A stretch of 64,000 nucleotides of DNA from an uncultured Nocardioides sp. (GCF_947488025.1 NZ_CANKYS010000005.1:62001-126000), one strand, 5' to 3'. Shown: positions 38,626-47,508, counted from the stretch's first letter. Notes: a model not told the origin generated them from the letters alone. Numbers and translations are program-made.

Positions 38626-39219
38626 GTGGACGAGACCGATCCCGAGGCGGTGGCCCGGCTTCGCGCGACAGCACACCCGGTCCGGCTGCGCATCCTGTCG
38701 CTGCTCACGGCCGAGGCGATGAGCGCCGCAGAGGTCGCCCGGGCGCTCGACCTCACGCACGCGAACGCGTCCTACCACCTGCGCCAGCTGCACGACGTCG
38801 GCGAGCTCGTGGTGGAGAGCGAGGAGAAGATCCGCGGCGGGGTCGCCAAGCGCTACCGGTACGACGCGTCGCGGGAGGTCGCGGACCGCTCGAGCGCGGT
38901 CGACGACCGGATCGCCTACGCGCGCGCCAACGGGCTCGAGGTCGAGCGCCGGTTGCGCGACGCGGGGCGCGGCTCCGGCTCGTCGAGCGACCTCGAGGCG
39001 TGGGTCCCGGTCGAGGCCTGGCGTCGCGCCCTCGACCTGCTGCACGAGGCCTCCCACCTGCTCCACGCCGAGGCCCGGTCCGCCGGCACGCCCGAGACCG
39101 TGCACGTCAGCTTCACGACCAACGCCTTCACGATGACCGGCGGGCTCGAGGGCGACGCCGCCCGCTGGGTGCCGGGCCGGGACACGGGCCAGGACGCGGG
39201 GCAGGAGACGGGCCGATGA
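38626..39219 (+). CDS. ArsR-family winged-helix regulator
   Basis: A 197-residue regulator. The N-terminal winged helix covers about residues 5-85, with HPVRLRILSLL and the recognition region VARALDLTHANASYHLRQL. No metal-binding CxC motif is visible, so it may sense a small molecule rather than metal. GTG 38626 has a GGAGGG ribosome site; an in-frame GTG at 38620 overlaps that site and is less likely. It overlaps the MFS gene by four bases and probably represses the pair through the palindromes upstream. Confidence 0.88.
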   Translation: MDETDPEAVARLRATAHPVRLRILSLLTAEAMSAAEVARALDLTHANASYHLRQLHDVGELVVESEEKIRGGVAKRYRYDASREVADRSSAVDDRIAYARANGLEVERRLRDAGRGSGSSSDLEAWVPVEAWRRALDLLHEASHLLHAEARSAGTPETVHVSFTTNAFTMTGGLEGDAARWVPGRDTGQDAGQETGR

Positions 39220-40463
39220 CCTGGGCTGACGCGCTCTCCCCGCTGCGCAACCGCAGCTTCGCGTGGTACTTCGCCTCCCGCACCACCAGCACCCTCGGCA
39301 CGACGATGGCCAACGTCGCCCTCGTCTTCGCGGTCCTGGACCTCGAGGACTCGGCCTCCGCCGTGGGACAGGTGCTGGCCGCGCACACCATCCCCATGAT
39401 CCTGCTGCTGCTCTGGGGCGGCGTCATCTCCGACCGCTTCCCCCGCGCCGTCGTGCTCCAGGTCTCCAACGTGATGTCCGCCGTGACGCAGGGCGCCATC
39501 GCCGCGCTGGTCCTGACCGGGAGGGCCGAGCTGTGGATGATCCTGGTGCTGGCCGCCGTCCACGGCGCCGTCTCGGCGGTGTCGATGCCGGCCATGGCCG
39601 GGATGGTGCCGCAGCTCGTGCCTCGCGGGCAGCTCCAGCCGGCCAACGCGCTGCTGTCGCTGACCCGCAACGGGCTCACCGTCCTCGGGCCCACCATCGG
39701 CGCGCTCCTGGTGGTCACGGTCGGCTCCGGGTGGGCGCTCGCCGTCGACGCCTTCACCTGGTTGCTCGCCGCGCTCTTCCTGGCGCCGGTCCGGATCCCT
39801 CCCCGGGAGGCCAGCACCTCCGACAGCACGATCGCCGAGCTCCGCGAGGGGTGGACCTTCTTCCGGCGCACCACGTGGCTGTGGGTCGTCGTGCTCGGCT
39901 TCGGCTTCCTCAACATGATCCACGTCGGCGCGATCTCCACGCTGGGCCCGGTGGTCGCCGAGGACACGATCGGGCGCCAGGGCTGGGGCTTCGTGCTCTC
40001 TGCGGAGGCCGCCGGTCTGCTGGTGATGACGGTGATCCTGCTGCGGTTCCGCCTCGAGCGTCCCCTCGTGTGGGGCATGGCCTCGTGCTCCGCGATGGCA
40101 GTGCCGATCCTCATGCTCGGGCTCGACCCGACCCTCGCCCTGCTGGTCGTCGCCGCCTTCGTCGGGGGCATGGGGGTCGAGGTCTTCGGCATGGGGTGGA
40201 ACCTGGCGATGCAGGAGAACATCGACGACGCGATGCTGTCGCGCGCCTACTCCTACGACATGCTCGGCTCGTACGTGGCCATGCCGATCGGCCAGCTCGC
40301 CTGGGGGCCCCTGGGCCTGGCATTCGGCAACGAGACGGTGCTCGTGGCGTCCGGCATCGCGTACGCCGTCATCTGCGGGCTGGTGCTCTGCTCACGCTCG
40401 GTCCGGCAGCTGCCCCGCAGCGCACCCACCCCGGTCGCGACGGTGACGAGCGGCACGTCCTAG
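39216..40463 (+). CDS. MFS transporter
   Basis: A 415-residue membrane protein with about twelve predicted helices and the GGVISDRFPRAVVL loop between helices 2 and 3 that marks the major facilitator superfamily (enterobactin exporter/EntS-like shape). Substrate unknown, probably an exported toxic compound. ATG 39216 overlaps the ArsR stop (ATGA), so both are coupled. It is followed by the SDR gene nine bases later. Confidence 0.9.
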   Translation: MTWADALSPLRNRSFAWYFASRTTSTLGTTMANVALVFAVLDLEDSASAVGQVLAAHTIPMILLLLWGGVISDRFPRAVVLQVSNVMSAVTQGAIAALVLTGRAELWMILVLAAVHGAVSAVSMPAMAGMVPQLVPRGQLQPANALLSLTRNGLTVLGPTIGALLVVTVGSGWALAVDAFTWLLAALFLAPVRIPPREASTSDSTIAELREGWTFFRRTTWLWVVVLGFGFLNMIHVGAISTLGPVVAEDTIGRQGWGFVLSAEAAGLLVMTVILLRFRLERPLVWGMASCSAMAVPILMLGLDPTLALLVVAAFVGGMGVEVFGMGWNLAMQENIDDAMLSRAYSYDMLGSYVAMPIGQLAWGPLGLAFGNETVLVASGIAYAVICGLVLCSRSVRQLPRSAPTPVATVTSGTS

Positions 40464-40472
40464 GGTCCGAGC

Positions 40473-41234
40473 ATGAGCGTCATGGATCTCTTCCGCCTCG
40501 ACGGCAAGGTCGTCATCGTCACCGGCGCCTCGAGCGGGCTGGGTGTCGCGTTCGCGCACTGCTTCGCAGAAGCAGGCGCCGACGTGGTGCTGGGTGCGCG
40601 TCGGGTCGACAAGCTCGAGCGGGTCGCCGACTCCGTCCGCTCGACCGGACGCAGGGTGCTCGCGGTCGCGACCGACGTCGCCGACCCCGACCAGTGCCAG
40701 CGGCTCGTCGACGAGGCGATGGCGAAGTTCGGCCGCGTCGACGTGCTCGTCAACAACGCAGGCGTCGGCACCGCCGTGCCCGCCACCCACGAGACGCCCG
40801 AGCAGTTCCGCTCGGTCATCGACGTCAACCTCAACGGCTGCTACTGGATGGCCCAGGCGTGCGGCCGCGTGATGCAGCCCGGCTCGAGCATCGTCAACAT
40901 CTCCTCGATCCTCGGCATCACCACCGGCGGCCTGCCGCAGGCGGCGTACTCCGCCTCGAAGGCCGGGCTCGGCGGGCTCACCCGCGACCTCGCCCAGCAG
41001 TGGATGGGCCGCAAGGGCATCCGGGTCAACGCGCTCGCGCCGGGCTTCTTCTCCTCGGAGATGACCGCCACCTACCCCGACGGCTACCTCGACACCGTGA
41101 TGACCCGCGTTCCGGCCGGCCGCAAGGGTGACCCGCGCGAGCTGGCCGCGACCGCCGTGTGGCTCGCCTCCGACGCCGCGGGCTACGTCACCGGGCAGAT
41201 GATCCCGGTCGACGGCGGACTCACCATCGCGTGA
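40473..41234 (+). CDS. SDR family oxidoreductase
   Basis: A 253-residue short-chain dehydrogenase. The cofactor motif is TGASSGLG at residues 17-24, NNAG lies at 94-97, and the catalytic Ser144-Tyr159-Lys163 set is intact (NISS, YSASK). NAD(P)-dependent; the substrate alcohol or ketone is unknown. It begins nine bases after the MFS stop, so it may belong to the ArsR-MFS operon. Confidence 0.92.
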   Translation: MSVMDLFRLDGKVVIVTGASSGLGVAFAHCFAEAGADVVLGARRVDKLERVADSVRSTGRRVLAVATDVADPDQCQRLVDEAMAKFGRVDVLVNNAGVGTAVPATHETPEQFRSVIDVNLNGCYWMAQACGRVMQPGSSIVNISSILGITTGGLPQAAYSASKAGLGGLTRDLAQQWMGRKGIRVNALAPGFFSSEMTATYPDGYLDTVMTRVPAGRKGDPRELAATAVWLASDAAGYVTGQMIPVDGGLTIA

Positions 41235-41244
41235 GGGGGGCCTG

Positions 41245-41544
41245 ATGTCCCACGGGGACTACAAGGCGTTCTTCGCCGCGACCTGCGCCGGCTACGTCGA
41301 GCTCGTCCGCCACCACCTCGACGCCGGGGTGGACGTCGACTTCGTCCATCCCGAGCTGCAGTCGACCGCTCTGGTCGCAGCCCTCGAGGAGGGTCGTGAG
41401 GACGTGGCGCTCCTCCTGCTCGACCACGGGGCGTCCCCGACGCTCCTCTCCCCGCTCGAGGGGGCCACTCCCCTGCAGGCAGCTCGTGCGGCGGGCCTCG
41501 ACCGGGTGGCGGCCCGGCTCAGCCGGGCCTCGCCGGCCACCTGA
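41245..41544 (+). CDS. Small ankyrin repeat protein
   Basis: A 99-residue protein with about two and a half ankyrin repeats: KAFFAATCAGYVELVRHHLDAGVDVDF, then LVAALEEGREDVALLLLDHGASP, then GATPLQAARAAGLDRVAARL. It is soluble with no signal peptide; a binding partner is unknown. ATG 41245 has a GAGGGGGG ribosome site, ten bases after the SDR stop. Its 3' end overlaps the convergent VOC gene by 26 bases. Confidence 0.8.
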   Translation: MSHGDYKAFFAATCAGYVELVRHHLDAGVDVDFVHPELQSTALVAALEEGREDVALLLLDHGASPTLLSPLEGATPLQAARAAGLDRVAARLSRASPAT

Positions 41545-42241
41545 CGACCGCGACCCCGTCGAGGACCACGGCAGGTACGGCGTCCGCCTCCCGCACCGCG
41601 AGCTCGAGCGTCACGGCCGGCACGGAGCCGTCGTCGTCCCAGACCATCGACCAGCGCGCCGTGCCGCCGACCGCCGACTCGTCGACCACCAGGCCCAGGC
41701 TCTCGTCGTGCCGGACGGGGTCGAGCCCGAGCGCGACCAGCATCTCGGCGACCCGGTCGGGGTCGGTCGGCGTCCAGACCACGGTCGCCACCACGGGGCC
41801 GTCGGCCGGACCCGCCACCATCGGCGTCGTCCACTCGATCAGGAACGGGAGCGAGCCGTCGTACGGCCCCGGGCCCACGTCGCACACGCGCCACTCGAGC
41901 AGGTCGCCGGCCGGGGTGCGGCGCGAGCCGGGTACGGGCGGGTCGGGCTCGAACCCGGCCGCCTCCAACGCCGTACGCGCCTCGTCGAGGTCGTCGACAG
42001 CGACGGCCCACGAGATCGGGCCGCGCGCCGACCGGATGCGGTCGAGCCACGGGTTGGACTCGTCCGAACCGGCCGCGATCAGCTCGACGTACGCCGGTCC
42101 GGGTCCGCGGACCAGCACGTTCTCCGTGCCGACGGGGTGCGCTCCCCCGCGCTCGGCGGGCAGCCCGGCCGCGCGCCAGCGGGCGGCCGCCTCGTCGAGG
42201 TCCGCGACGGCGACGACGAGGTGGTCGAAGCGCGCGCCCAT
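41519..42241 (-). CDS. VOC/glyoxalase-like domain protein
   Basis: A 240-residue protein made of two glyoxalase-like beta-alpha-beta-beta-beta halves. The first begins FDHLVVAVADLDEAAARWRA (residues 4-23) and the second contains ATVVWTPTDPDRVAEMLVALG (about 150-170). Resembles the Glyoxalase_3-like group; substrate unknown. It starts four bases after the rocD stop on the same strand, so the two are likely one transcript. Confidence 0.82.
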   Translation of the reverse strand: MGARFDHLVVAVADLDEAAARWRAAGLPAERGGAHPVGTENVLVRGPGPAYVELIAAGSDESNPWLDRIRSARGPISWAVAVDDLDEARTALEAAGFEPDPPVPGSRRTPAGDLLEWRVCDVGPGPYDGSLPFLIEWTTPMVAGPADGPVVATVVWTPTDPDRVAEMLVALGLDPVRHDESLGLVVDESAVGGTARWSMVWDDDGSVPAVTLELAVREADAVPAVVLDGVAVVRWPARPG

Positions 42242-42245
42242 CGGA

Positions 42246-43499
42246 TCAGGAACGCGCCGCGGCGAGGATCTCCGTGACGGCGGTGACGAGGCCGGCGATG
42301 TCCTCGTCGCTGGCGACCAGCGGCGGGGCGAAGCGGACCGTCGAGCCGTGGGTGTCCTTGGCGAGGATGCCGCGGGCCATGAGCGCCTCCGACATCTGAC
42401 GACCCGACATCAGGGACGGGTCGATGTCGATGCCGGCCCAGGCGCCGCGGACGCGGACGTCGGAGAGGCCCTGGCCGACGAGCGACCCGAAGCCTGCCTG
42501 CAGCTGGGCGCCGATCTCGGTCGAGCGGGCCTGGAAGGTGCCCTCCTCGAGCATCGCGACGACCTCGGTGCCGATGGCGGCGGCGAGCGGGTTGCCGCCG
42601 AAGGTCGAGCCGTGGGAGCCGGGGGTGATGACGTCCATGACCTCGTGGTCGGCCGCGATGGCGGAGACGGGGTAGATGCCGCCGCCGAGCGCCTTGCCCA
42701 TGATGTAGATGTCGGGGACGACGTCCTCGTGGTCGCACGCGAACGTCGTGCCGGAGCGGGCCAGGCCGGACTGGATCTCGTCGGCCACCATCAGCACGTT
42801 GCGCTCGGTGCACAACGCGCGCAGGTCGCGCAGGAAGCCCTCGGGCGGCATGACCACGCCACCCTCGCCCTGGATCGGCTCGAAGAGCACGGCGACCGTG
42901 GTCTCGTCGATGGCGGAGGCGATCGCCTCGACGTCGCCGTACTTCACGCCGCGGAAGCCGGTGGTGAACGGGGCGTAGCCCGAGGTCGCCACGTCGTCGT
43001 CGGAGAAGCTGACGATGGTGGTCGTGCGGCCGTGGAAGTTGCCCTCCATCGTGATGATGGTGGCCTGACCGGCGGGCACGCCCTTGACCTCGTAGCCCCA
43101 CTTGCGGCTCACCTTGATGGCGGTCTCGACGGCCTCGGCACCGGAGTTCATCGGCAGGATCATGTCCTTGCCGGTCAGCCGGCACAGCGCCTCGGCGAAG
43201 CCGCTCAGCTTGTCGTTGAAGAACGCGCGGCTGGTCAGCGTGAGCCGGCCGAGCTGCTCGCGCGCGACTGCGACGAGGCGCTCGTTGGAGTGGCCGAAGT
43301 TGAGCGCCGAGTAGCCGGCGAGGCAGTCGAGGTAGCGCTTGCCGTCGACGTCGATGACCCATGCGCCGTCGCCCTCGGCGAGCACCACGGGCAGCGGGTG
43401 GTAGTTGTGCGCGGCGTAGCGCTCGGTCGCCTCGATGTGGGCGGCGGTGCGCTCGGAGACGGCCGGGGTGGCGCTGGCGGAGACGTCGGTCGCGGTCAT
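42246..43499 (-). CDS. rocD: Ornithine--oxo-acid aminotransferase
   Basis: A 417-residue class III PLP aminotransferase. The segments LDCLAGYSALNFGHSNERL, LPMNSGAEAVETAIK and FEPIQGEGGV are typical of ornithine aminotransferase, and the PLP lysine lies in IMGKALGGG near residue 277. It converts ornithine to glutamate semialdehyde in arginine catabolism, the reverse direction of the proline branch that uses proA. ATG 43499 is chosen over GTG 43505. A 17-base palindrome upstream may be an operator. Confidence 0.93.
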   Translation of the reverse strand: MTATDVSASATPAVSERTAAHIEATERYAAHNYHPLPVVLAEGDGAWVIDVDGKRYLDCLAGYSALNFGHSNERLVAVAREQLGRLTLTSRAFFNDKLSGFAEALCRLTGKDMILPMNSGAEAVETAIKVSRKWGYEVKGVPAGQATIITMEGNFHGRTTTIVSFSDDDVATSGYAPFTTGFRGVKYGDVEAIASAIDETTVAVLFEPIQGEGGVVMPPEGFLRDLRALCTERNVLMVADEIQSGLARSGTTFACDHEDVVPDIYIMGKALGGGIYPVSAIAADHEVMDVITPGSHGSTFGGNPLAAAIGTEVVAMLEEGTFQARSTEIGAQLQAGFGSLVGQGLSDVRVRGAWAGIDIDPSLMSGRQMSEALMARGILAKDTHGSTVRFAPPLVASDEDIAGLVTAVTEILAAARS

Positions 43500-43540
43500 G
43501 AGCACATGGTGCCACCGGGTCCGTCCGAACGCCGATTCGC

Positions 43541-43557
43541 TCCGTATCCGGTACGGA
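43541..43557. promoter_or_regulatory. Palindrome upstream of rocD
   Basis: TCCGTA-N5-TACGGA, 42 bases upstream of the rocD start. It has the size and symmetry of an Lrp/AsnC or GntR-type site; no such regulator gene is adjacent. Confidence 0.4.
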
Positions 43558-43572
43558 CCGACCCGCGCCGAT

Positions 43573-43663
43573 GAACTTCCACGCGCTGAGGTGGATCTTC
43601 AGGAGCATGCACGCTCACGGCCGCAGAAGTCAGACGAATTTCCACGCGTACGCGTGGAAGTTC
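43573..43663. repeat. Two 28-base palindromic elements between rocD and tRNA-Ala
   Basis: Element 1 (43573-43600) starts GAACTTCCAC and ends GTGGATCTTC. Element 2 (43636-43663) starts GAATTTCCAC and ends GTGGAAGTTC, with a perfect 20-base core palindrome around ACGCGTACGCGT. Both are 28 bases and begin 63 bases apart. They look like a small palindromic repeat family. Confidence 0.75.
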
Positions 43664-43696
43664 AGCCGCGGCCCGAGACGCGGCGCCCGAAACGAC

Positions 43697-43726
43697 AGGA
43701 GTCCGGCGCTCTCGCGCCGGACTCCT
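43697..43726. terminator. Terminator after tRNA-Ala
   Basis: Thirteen-base perfect stem with a TCTC loop, four bases beyond the tRNA 3' end on the minus strand. Confidence 0.8.
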
Positions 43727-43730
43727 GAGT

Positions 43731-43806
43731 TGGTGGAGCTGAGGGGACTCGAACCCCTGACCCTCTGCATGCCATGCAGATGCGCTACCAGCTGCGCCAC
43801 AGCCCC
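43731..43806 (-). tRNA. tRNA-Ala (anticodon GGC)
   Basis: A 76-base cloverleaf with encoded CCA. The acceptor arm GGGGCTG pairs with CAGCTCC, the anticodon arm TCTGC-ATGGCAT-GCAGA carries GGC, and the T arm AGGGG-TTCGAGT-CCCCT is canonical. The possible promoter on the minus strand is TTCACC-N18-TAATGT, with TAATGT at 43847-43852. Confidence 0.97.
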
Positions 43807-43812
43807 AACATC

Positions 43813-43836
43813 GTCCTTCCGTGGAGCCGGAAGGAC
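43813..43836. terminator. Hairpin between DUF4112 and tRNA-Ala
   Basis: Nine-base perfect stem GTCCTTCCG/CGGAAGGAC with a six-base loop. It could terminate the rsfS-phosphatase-DUF4112 transcript, though it lies between the putative tRNA -10 box and the tRNA and might instead be in the tRNA leader. Confidence 0.5.
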
Positions 43837-43890
43837 AACGCGCAGAACATTAGCCGACACCTGACCGGCAGGTGAAATCGGGGTCCGGGC

Positions 43891-44361
43891 TCAGGTCAAC
43901 CAACGCCAGAGGAGCCAGAACCCGAGCGCCGCGACGACCAGCCCGGCGAGCACCGGGACCGCCATCAGCGCGACCGCGCCGACGACGTACGCCGTGCTCG
44001 GGGGCTCGCGCAGCGGCTGGCGCTCGACCTCGCGGAGCAGCAGGCGAAGGTTCTTGCGGTTGGCCCGGTGGGCGACGTCGAGGAGGTCGCCGACGCCCGG
44101 GACGAGGCCCAGCACCGCGTCGACGACGAGGTTGAGGCCCATCCACGCCAGCACCGCCATCGGGACGCGCGCCCGGATGGCGTCGCGGACGATGACGCCG
44201 GACAGGGCGCTGCCCACGAAGTCGCCGATCCCCGGCACGAGCCCGATGACGGCATCCAGGCCGAGCCCGATGCGGGTGCCGGGCACGGTGACGGCGTCGT
44301 CCATCACCTTCGCCAGCTGCCTGCTGAGGGCGAGGTCGACCTCACGAGCCCGGTCGCTCAA
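43891..44361 (-). CDS. DUF4112 membrane protein
   Basis: A 156-residue protein. The segment IGLGLDAVIGLVPGIGDFVGSALS (from about residue 32) and its partial repeat LNLVVDAVLGLVPGVGDLLDVAHRAN define DUF4112; a C-terminal transmembrane helix near 130-152 ends the protein. Function not established. The best start is TTG 44361, overlapping the phosphatase stop by four bases; the region upstream is out-of-frame phosphatase code. Confidence 0.8.
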   Translation of the reverse strand: MSDRAREVDLALSRQLAKVMDDAVTVPGTRIGLGLDAVIGLVPGIGDFVGSALSGVIVRDAIRARVPMAVLAWMGLNLVVDAVLGLVPGVGDLLDVAHRANRKNLRLLLREVERQPLREPPSTAYVVGAVALMAVPVLAGLVVAALGFWLLWRWLT

Positions 44362-44945
44362 CCGACGACCCGGTTCCAGGCCAGCAGCGACCAGGAGCCT
44401 CCCCGGTGCACGAGCTCGGCCCAACCGCAGTTGTCGAGCCCGTGGAGTGCCGTCGGGGACGCACCCACCAGGGACGTGACAGCCATCCTGATCGCCCACC
44501 CGTGGGAGATCGCGACGGCCGTTCCGTGCGTACTGCTGCTCTGCCCGAGGTCACGCAGCGCCGCGACCATCCGCGCCTCGACCTCCTGCTCGCTCTCGGT
44601 GTCGAGCGGCGCGCCGCCGGAGAAGAAGTCCTCGGCCTCGACCGGGTGTGCGGTCCGGATCTCGTCGGCCGTCATCCCGCTGAAGATGCCGACGCGGCGC
44701 TCACGCAGGCGCGGGTCGGCGAGCGCGGGCAGGCCGCACGCCTCGGCGACGTGCGCGGCCGTGGCGGCTGCTCGCGCGAGGTCGGACGTCCACAGGGCCA
44801 CCGGTCGCATCGCGGCGATCGCGGGCGCGACGGCCTGCGCCTGCGCGACCCCGGTCTCCGAGAGCGTGACGTCCGCGTGGCCCTGGTAGCGGCCGACGGC
44901 GTTCCAGTCAGTGAGCCCGTGGCGGAGCAGGACCAGGCGCCTCAC
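44358..44945 (-). CDS. Histidine phosphatase family protein
   Basis: A 195-residue phosphoglycerate mutase-like phosphatase. LRHG with the phosphohistidine is at residues 7-10, and the second histidine lies in AISHGW near 147-152. In mycobacteria a protein at the same place beside rsfS and nadD is the glucosyl-3-phosphoglycerate phosphatase, so this is a candidate for the same role, but the sequence alone does not prove it. It overlaps rsfS by four bases and DUF4112 by four bases. Confidence 0.88.
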   Translation of the reverse strand: MRRLVLLRHGLTDWNAVGRYQGHADVTLSETGVAQAQAVAPAIAAMRPVALWTSDLARAAATAAHVAEACGLPALADPRLRERRVGIFSGMTADEIRTAHPVEAEDFFSGGAPLDTESEQEVEARMVAALRDLGQSSSTHGTAVAISHGWAIRMAVTSLVGASPTALHGLDNCGWAELVHRGGSWSLLAWNRVVG

Positions 44946-45301
44946 GCGAGGGTCAGCGGGATGAGCGGGCAGTCGCTCCAGAGTCGCTCGAGGGCGTAGA
45001 AGGACCGCTCCTCCTCGTGCTGCACGTGGACCACGATCTCGCCGTAGTCGAGGAGCACCCAGCGCCCCTCCTTGTGGCCCTCGCGACGGATCGGCTTCGC
45101 GCCGACCTCGCGGAGCTTGTCCTCCACCTCGTCGACGATCGCGCCGACGGCCCGCTCGTTGTTGGCACTGGCGATCACGAAGGCGTCGGTGATGGCGAGC
45201 TGGTCGCTGACGTCGAAGGCCAGGACCTGGTCGGCCTTCTTGTCGTGTGCGGCCTGGGCCGCGACGGCGACGAGCTCGAGGGCGTGGTCGGTGGCAGTCA
45301 T
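44942..45301 (-). CDS. rsfS: Ribosomal silencing factor RsfS
   Basis: A 119-residue protein of the RsfS/Iojap family. The segments [25 protein letters not shown] and [22 protein letters not shown] are diagnostic. It binds ribosomal protein L14 and blocks subunit joining during starvation. ATG 45301 overlaps the nadD stop by four bases. It is part of the nadD-rsfS-phosphatase-DUF4112 run. Confidence 0.96.
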   Translation of the reverse strand: MTATDHALELVAVAAQAAHDKKADQVLAFDVSDQLAITDAFVIASANNERAVGAIVDEVEDKLREVGAKPIRREGHKEGRWVLLDYGEIVVHVQHEEERSFYALERLWSDCPLIPLTLA

Positions 45302-45966
45302 GCGGAGTCCTTGCTGGTGGTGGCGCTGGAGCCGGTGGTGGTGCTGGTCGGGGTGCTGGTGGAGGTGTAGAGGTGGTGCTTGGCGATGTACTGGACGACT
45401 CCGTCGGGCACGAGGTACCAGACGGGCTCGCCGCGCCGCTTGCGGTCGCGGCAGTCGGTGGAGGAGATCGCCAGGGCGGGGATCTCGACCATGGTGACGC
45501 GGTCGGCGGGGATCTTGGCGAGCGCCTGCGGGTCCATCTCGTAGCCGGGCCGCGTGCAGCCGACGAAGTTGGCCAGCTCGAAGAGCTCCTCGACGTCGCG
45601 CCAGGTGAAGATGTCGGCGAGGGCGTCGGCGCCGGTGATGAAGAACAGCTCCGCGTCGGGCATCTCGGCCTTGAGGTCGCGCAGCGTGTCGATCGTGTAG
45701 GTCTTGCCCGCGCGGTCGATGTCCACCCGGGAGACGTTGAAGCGCGGGTTGGCCGCGGTCGCGACCACGGTCATCAGGTAGCGGTGCTCGGCGGTGGTGA
45801 CCTGCCGGTCGCTCTTCTGCCACGGGTCGCCGGTGGGCACGAAGACGACCTCGTCGAGGTCGAACCAGGCCTGCACCTCGGACGCGGCCACGAGGTGGCC
45901 GTGGTGGATGGGGTCGAAGGTGCCGCCCATCACCCCGACGCGGCGCTGCCCCACGGGACCGGTCAC
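45298..45966 (-). CDS. nadD: Nicotinate-nucleotide adenylyltransferase
   Basis: A 222-residue nucleotidyltransferase of NAD synthesis. The [12 protein letters not shown] motif at residues 14-25 carries the HxGH site, and [10 protein letters not shown] carries the ISSTxxR site near 178. The C terminus adds a Thr/Ser-rich tail of about 20 residues, unusual for the family and probably disordered. The start GTG 45966 lies four bases after the small membrane protein gene. Confidence 0.95.
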   Translation of the reverse strand: MTGPVGQRRVGVMGGTFDPIHHGHLVAASEVQAWFDLDEVVFVPTGDPWQKSDRQVTTAEHRYLMTVVATAANPRFNVSRVDIDRAGKTYTIDTLRDLKAEMPDAELFFITGADALADIFTWRDVEELFELANFVGCTRPGYEMDPQALAKIPADRVTMVEIPALAISSTDCRDRKRRGEPVWYLVPDGVVQYIAKHHLYTSTSTPTSTTTGSSATTSKDSA

Positions 45967-45970
45967 CGGA

Positions 45971-46117
45971 TCAGCTGTGCTCGCGACCGCCACCGAAGGA
46001 GACCACGGCGAGCAGCAGGACGAGCAGCAGCGCCAGGGCGATGGCACCCACGACGTAGGGGTGGACGGCAGGCTCGCTCTCGGCCTCGACGGCCAGCGTG
46101 ATGACGGTGCTCAGCAT
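45971..46117 (-). CDS. Small single-span membrane protein between proA and nadD
   Basis: A 48-residue protein beginning [18 protein letters not shown] and ending FGGGREHS. A single hydrophobic helix ([21 protein letters not shown], about residues 21-41) carries a GGGREHS tail. ATG 46117 to TGA 45971. Such small proteins are conserved at the same place in many actinobacteria (from memory of the family). Function unknown; it is probably co-transcribed with nadD, which starts four bases later. Confidence 0.7.
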   Translation of the reverse strand: MLSTVITLAVEAESEPAVHPYVVGAIALALLLVLLLAVVSFGGGREHS

Positions 46118-46147
46118 GGCGCTCACCCTACCGGCACGGCCGCCGCG

Positions 46148-47398
46148 TCACCGGACGTGGCCCTCGCCGACCACGACGTACTTGCTCGAGGTCATCTCGG
46201 GCAGGCCCATCGGGCCACGTGCGTGCAGCTTCTGCGTGGAGATGCCGATCTCGGCACCGAAGCCGAACTCCCCGCCGTCGGTGAAGCGGGTGGACGCGTT
46301 GACCATCACCGCGGCCGAGTCGACCGCGGCCACGAAGCGCCGGATGGTCGCCTGGTCACGGGCGAGGATCGCCTCGGTGTGGCCGGAGGACCAGCGGCGG
46401 ATGTGCGCGATGGCTCCCTCGACGTCGGTCACCACGGCGGCGGAGATCTCCAGCGCCAGGAACTCGGCCGCGTGGTCCTCGTCGGTCACCGGCACCACGT
46501 CGTCGTACTCCGCGAAGGCGCTGTCACCGTGGATCAGCACGCCGGCGTCCTGGAGCGCCTCGACCGCCAGCGGCAGGAACTCGTCGGCGACGTCCTCGTG
46601 CACGAGCAGCGACTCGGCGGCGTTGCAGACGCTGGTGCGGTGGGTCTTGGAGTTGAGCACGATCGCGAGTGCCTGCTCCAGGTCGGCCGAGGCGTCGACG
46701 TAGACGTGGCAGTTGCCCACACCGGTCTCGATGACGGGCACGGTCGACTCCTCCACGACGCGTCGGATCAGGCCCGCTCCACCGCGCGGGATGAGCACGT
46801 CGACGAGTCCGCGGGCCCGCATCAGCGCCTTCACGCTGTCGTGGGTCTCCCCCGGCACGAGCTGTACGACGTCCTCCGGGAGGCCGCTGCCCGCCAGCGC
46901 GCCGCGCATCGCGGTGACGATCGCGGCGTTGCTCGACCGGGCGCTCGACGAGCCGCGCAGCAGCACCGCGTTGCCGGCCTTGAGGCAGATCCCGGCGGCG
47001 TCGGCGGTGACGTTGGGACGGGCCTCGTAGATCATCCCGACCACCCCGAACGGCACCCGCACCTGGCGCAGCTCGAGCCCGTTGGCCAGCGTGCTGCCGC
47101 GCAGCACCTCGCCCACGGGGTCGGGCAGGGCGGCGACGTCGCGCAGGCCCTGCGCCATCGCCGCGAGGCGGGAGTCGTCGAGCCGGAGGCGGTCGACGAT
47201 GTTGGCGGGCGTGCCGCCGGACTCGGCGCGCGCGACGTCCTCGGCGTTGGCGGCCAGGACCTCCGGCGCAGAGGTGAGGAGCGCGTCGGCCATCGCGTGC
47301 AGGGCGGCGTCCTTGGTGGCCCGCGTCGCCGTAGCCAGGTCGTGGCTCGCGGCCCGGGCGCGACCGGCGACCGCGCGCACGTCCTCCTCGCTGCTCAT
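46148..47398 (-). CDS. proA: Gamma-glutamyl phosphate reductase
   Basis: A 416-residue aldehyde dehydrogenase-like enzyme that makes glutamate 5-semialdehyde for proline. The catalytic cysteine is in [12 protein letters not shown] near residue 257, and [17 protein letters not shown] near 117 is also typical. It starts at ATG 47398 and is followed 30 bases later by the small membrane protein and nadD. No proB is adjacent. Confidence 0.97.
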   Translation of the reverse strand: MSSEEDVRAVAGRARAASHDLATATRATKDAALHAMADALLTSAPEVLAANAEDVARAESGGTPANIVDRLRLDDSRLAAMAQGLRDVAALPDPVGEVLRGSTLANGLELRQVRVPFGVVGMIYEARPNVTADAAGICLKAGNAVLLRGSSSARSSNAAIVTAMRGALAGSGLPEDVVQLVPGETHDSVKALMRARGLVDVLIPRGGAGLIRRVVEESTVPVIETGVGNCHVYVDASADLEQALAIVLNSKTHRTSVCNAAESLLVHEDVADEFLPLAVEALQDAGVLIHGDSAFAEYDDVVPVTDEDHAAEFLALEISAAVVTDVEGAIAHIRRWSSGHTEAILARDQATIRRFVAAVDSAAVMVNASTRFTDGGEFGFGAEIGISTQKLHARGPMGLPEMTSSKYVVVGEGHVR

Positions 47399-47508
47399 GC
47401 TGGCCAGCGTAGGGCGAGCGAGCCCAGGGTGGCGCCATGTCTCGCATCACGGGGTGATCGCCTTGGCGACGGCAGCGGCTGTCCTGACCGCTCGACCGTG
47501 GGCGCCGC

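Noticed and set aside
43571..43728. Short plus-strand frame with repeated NFHA-like peptides
   Set aside because: The repeated peptides come from the two 28-base palindromes; there is no ribosome site and the frame overlaps the tRNA terminator.
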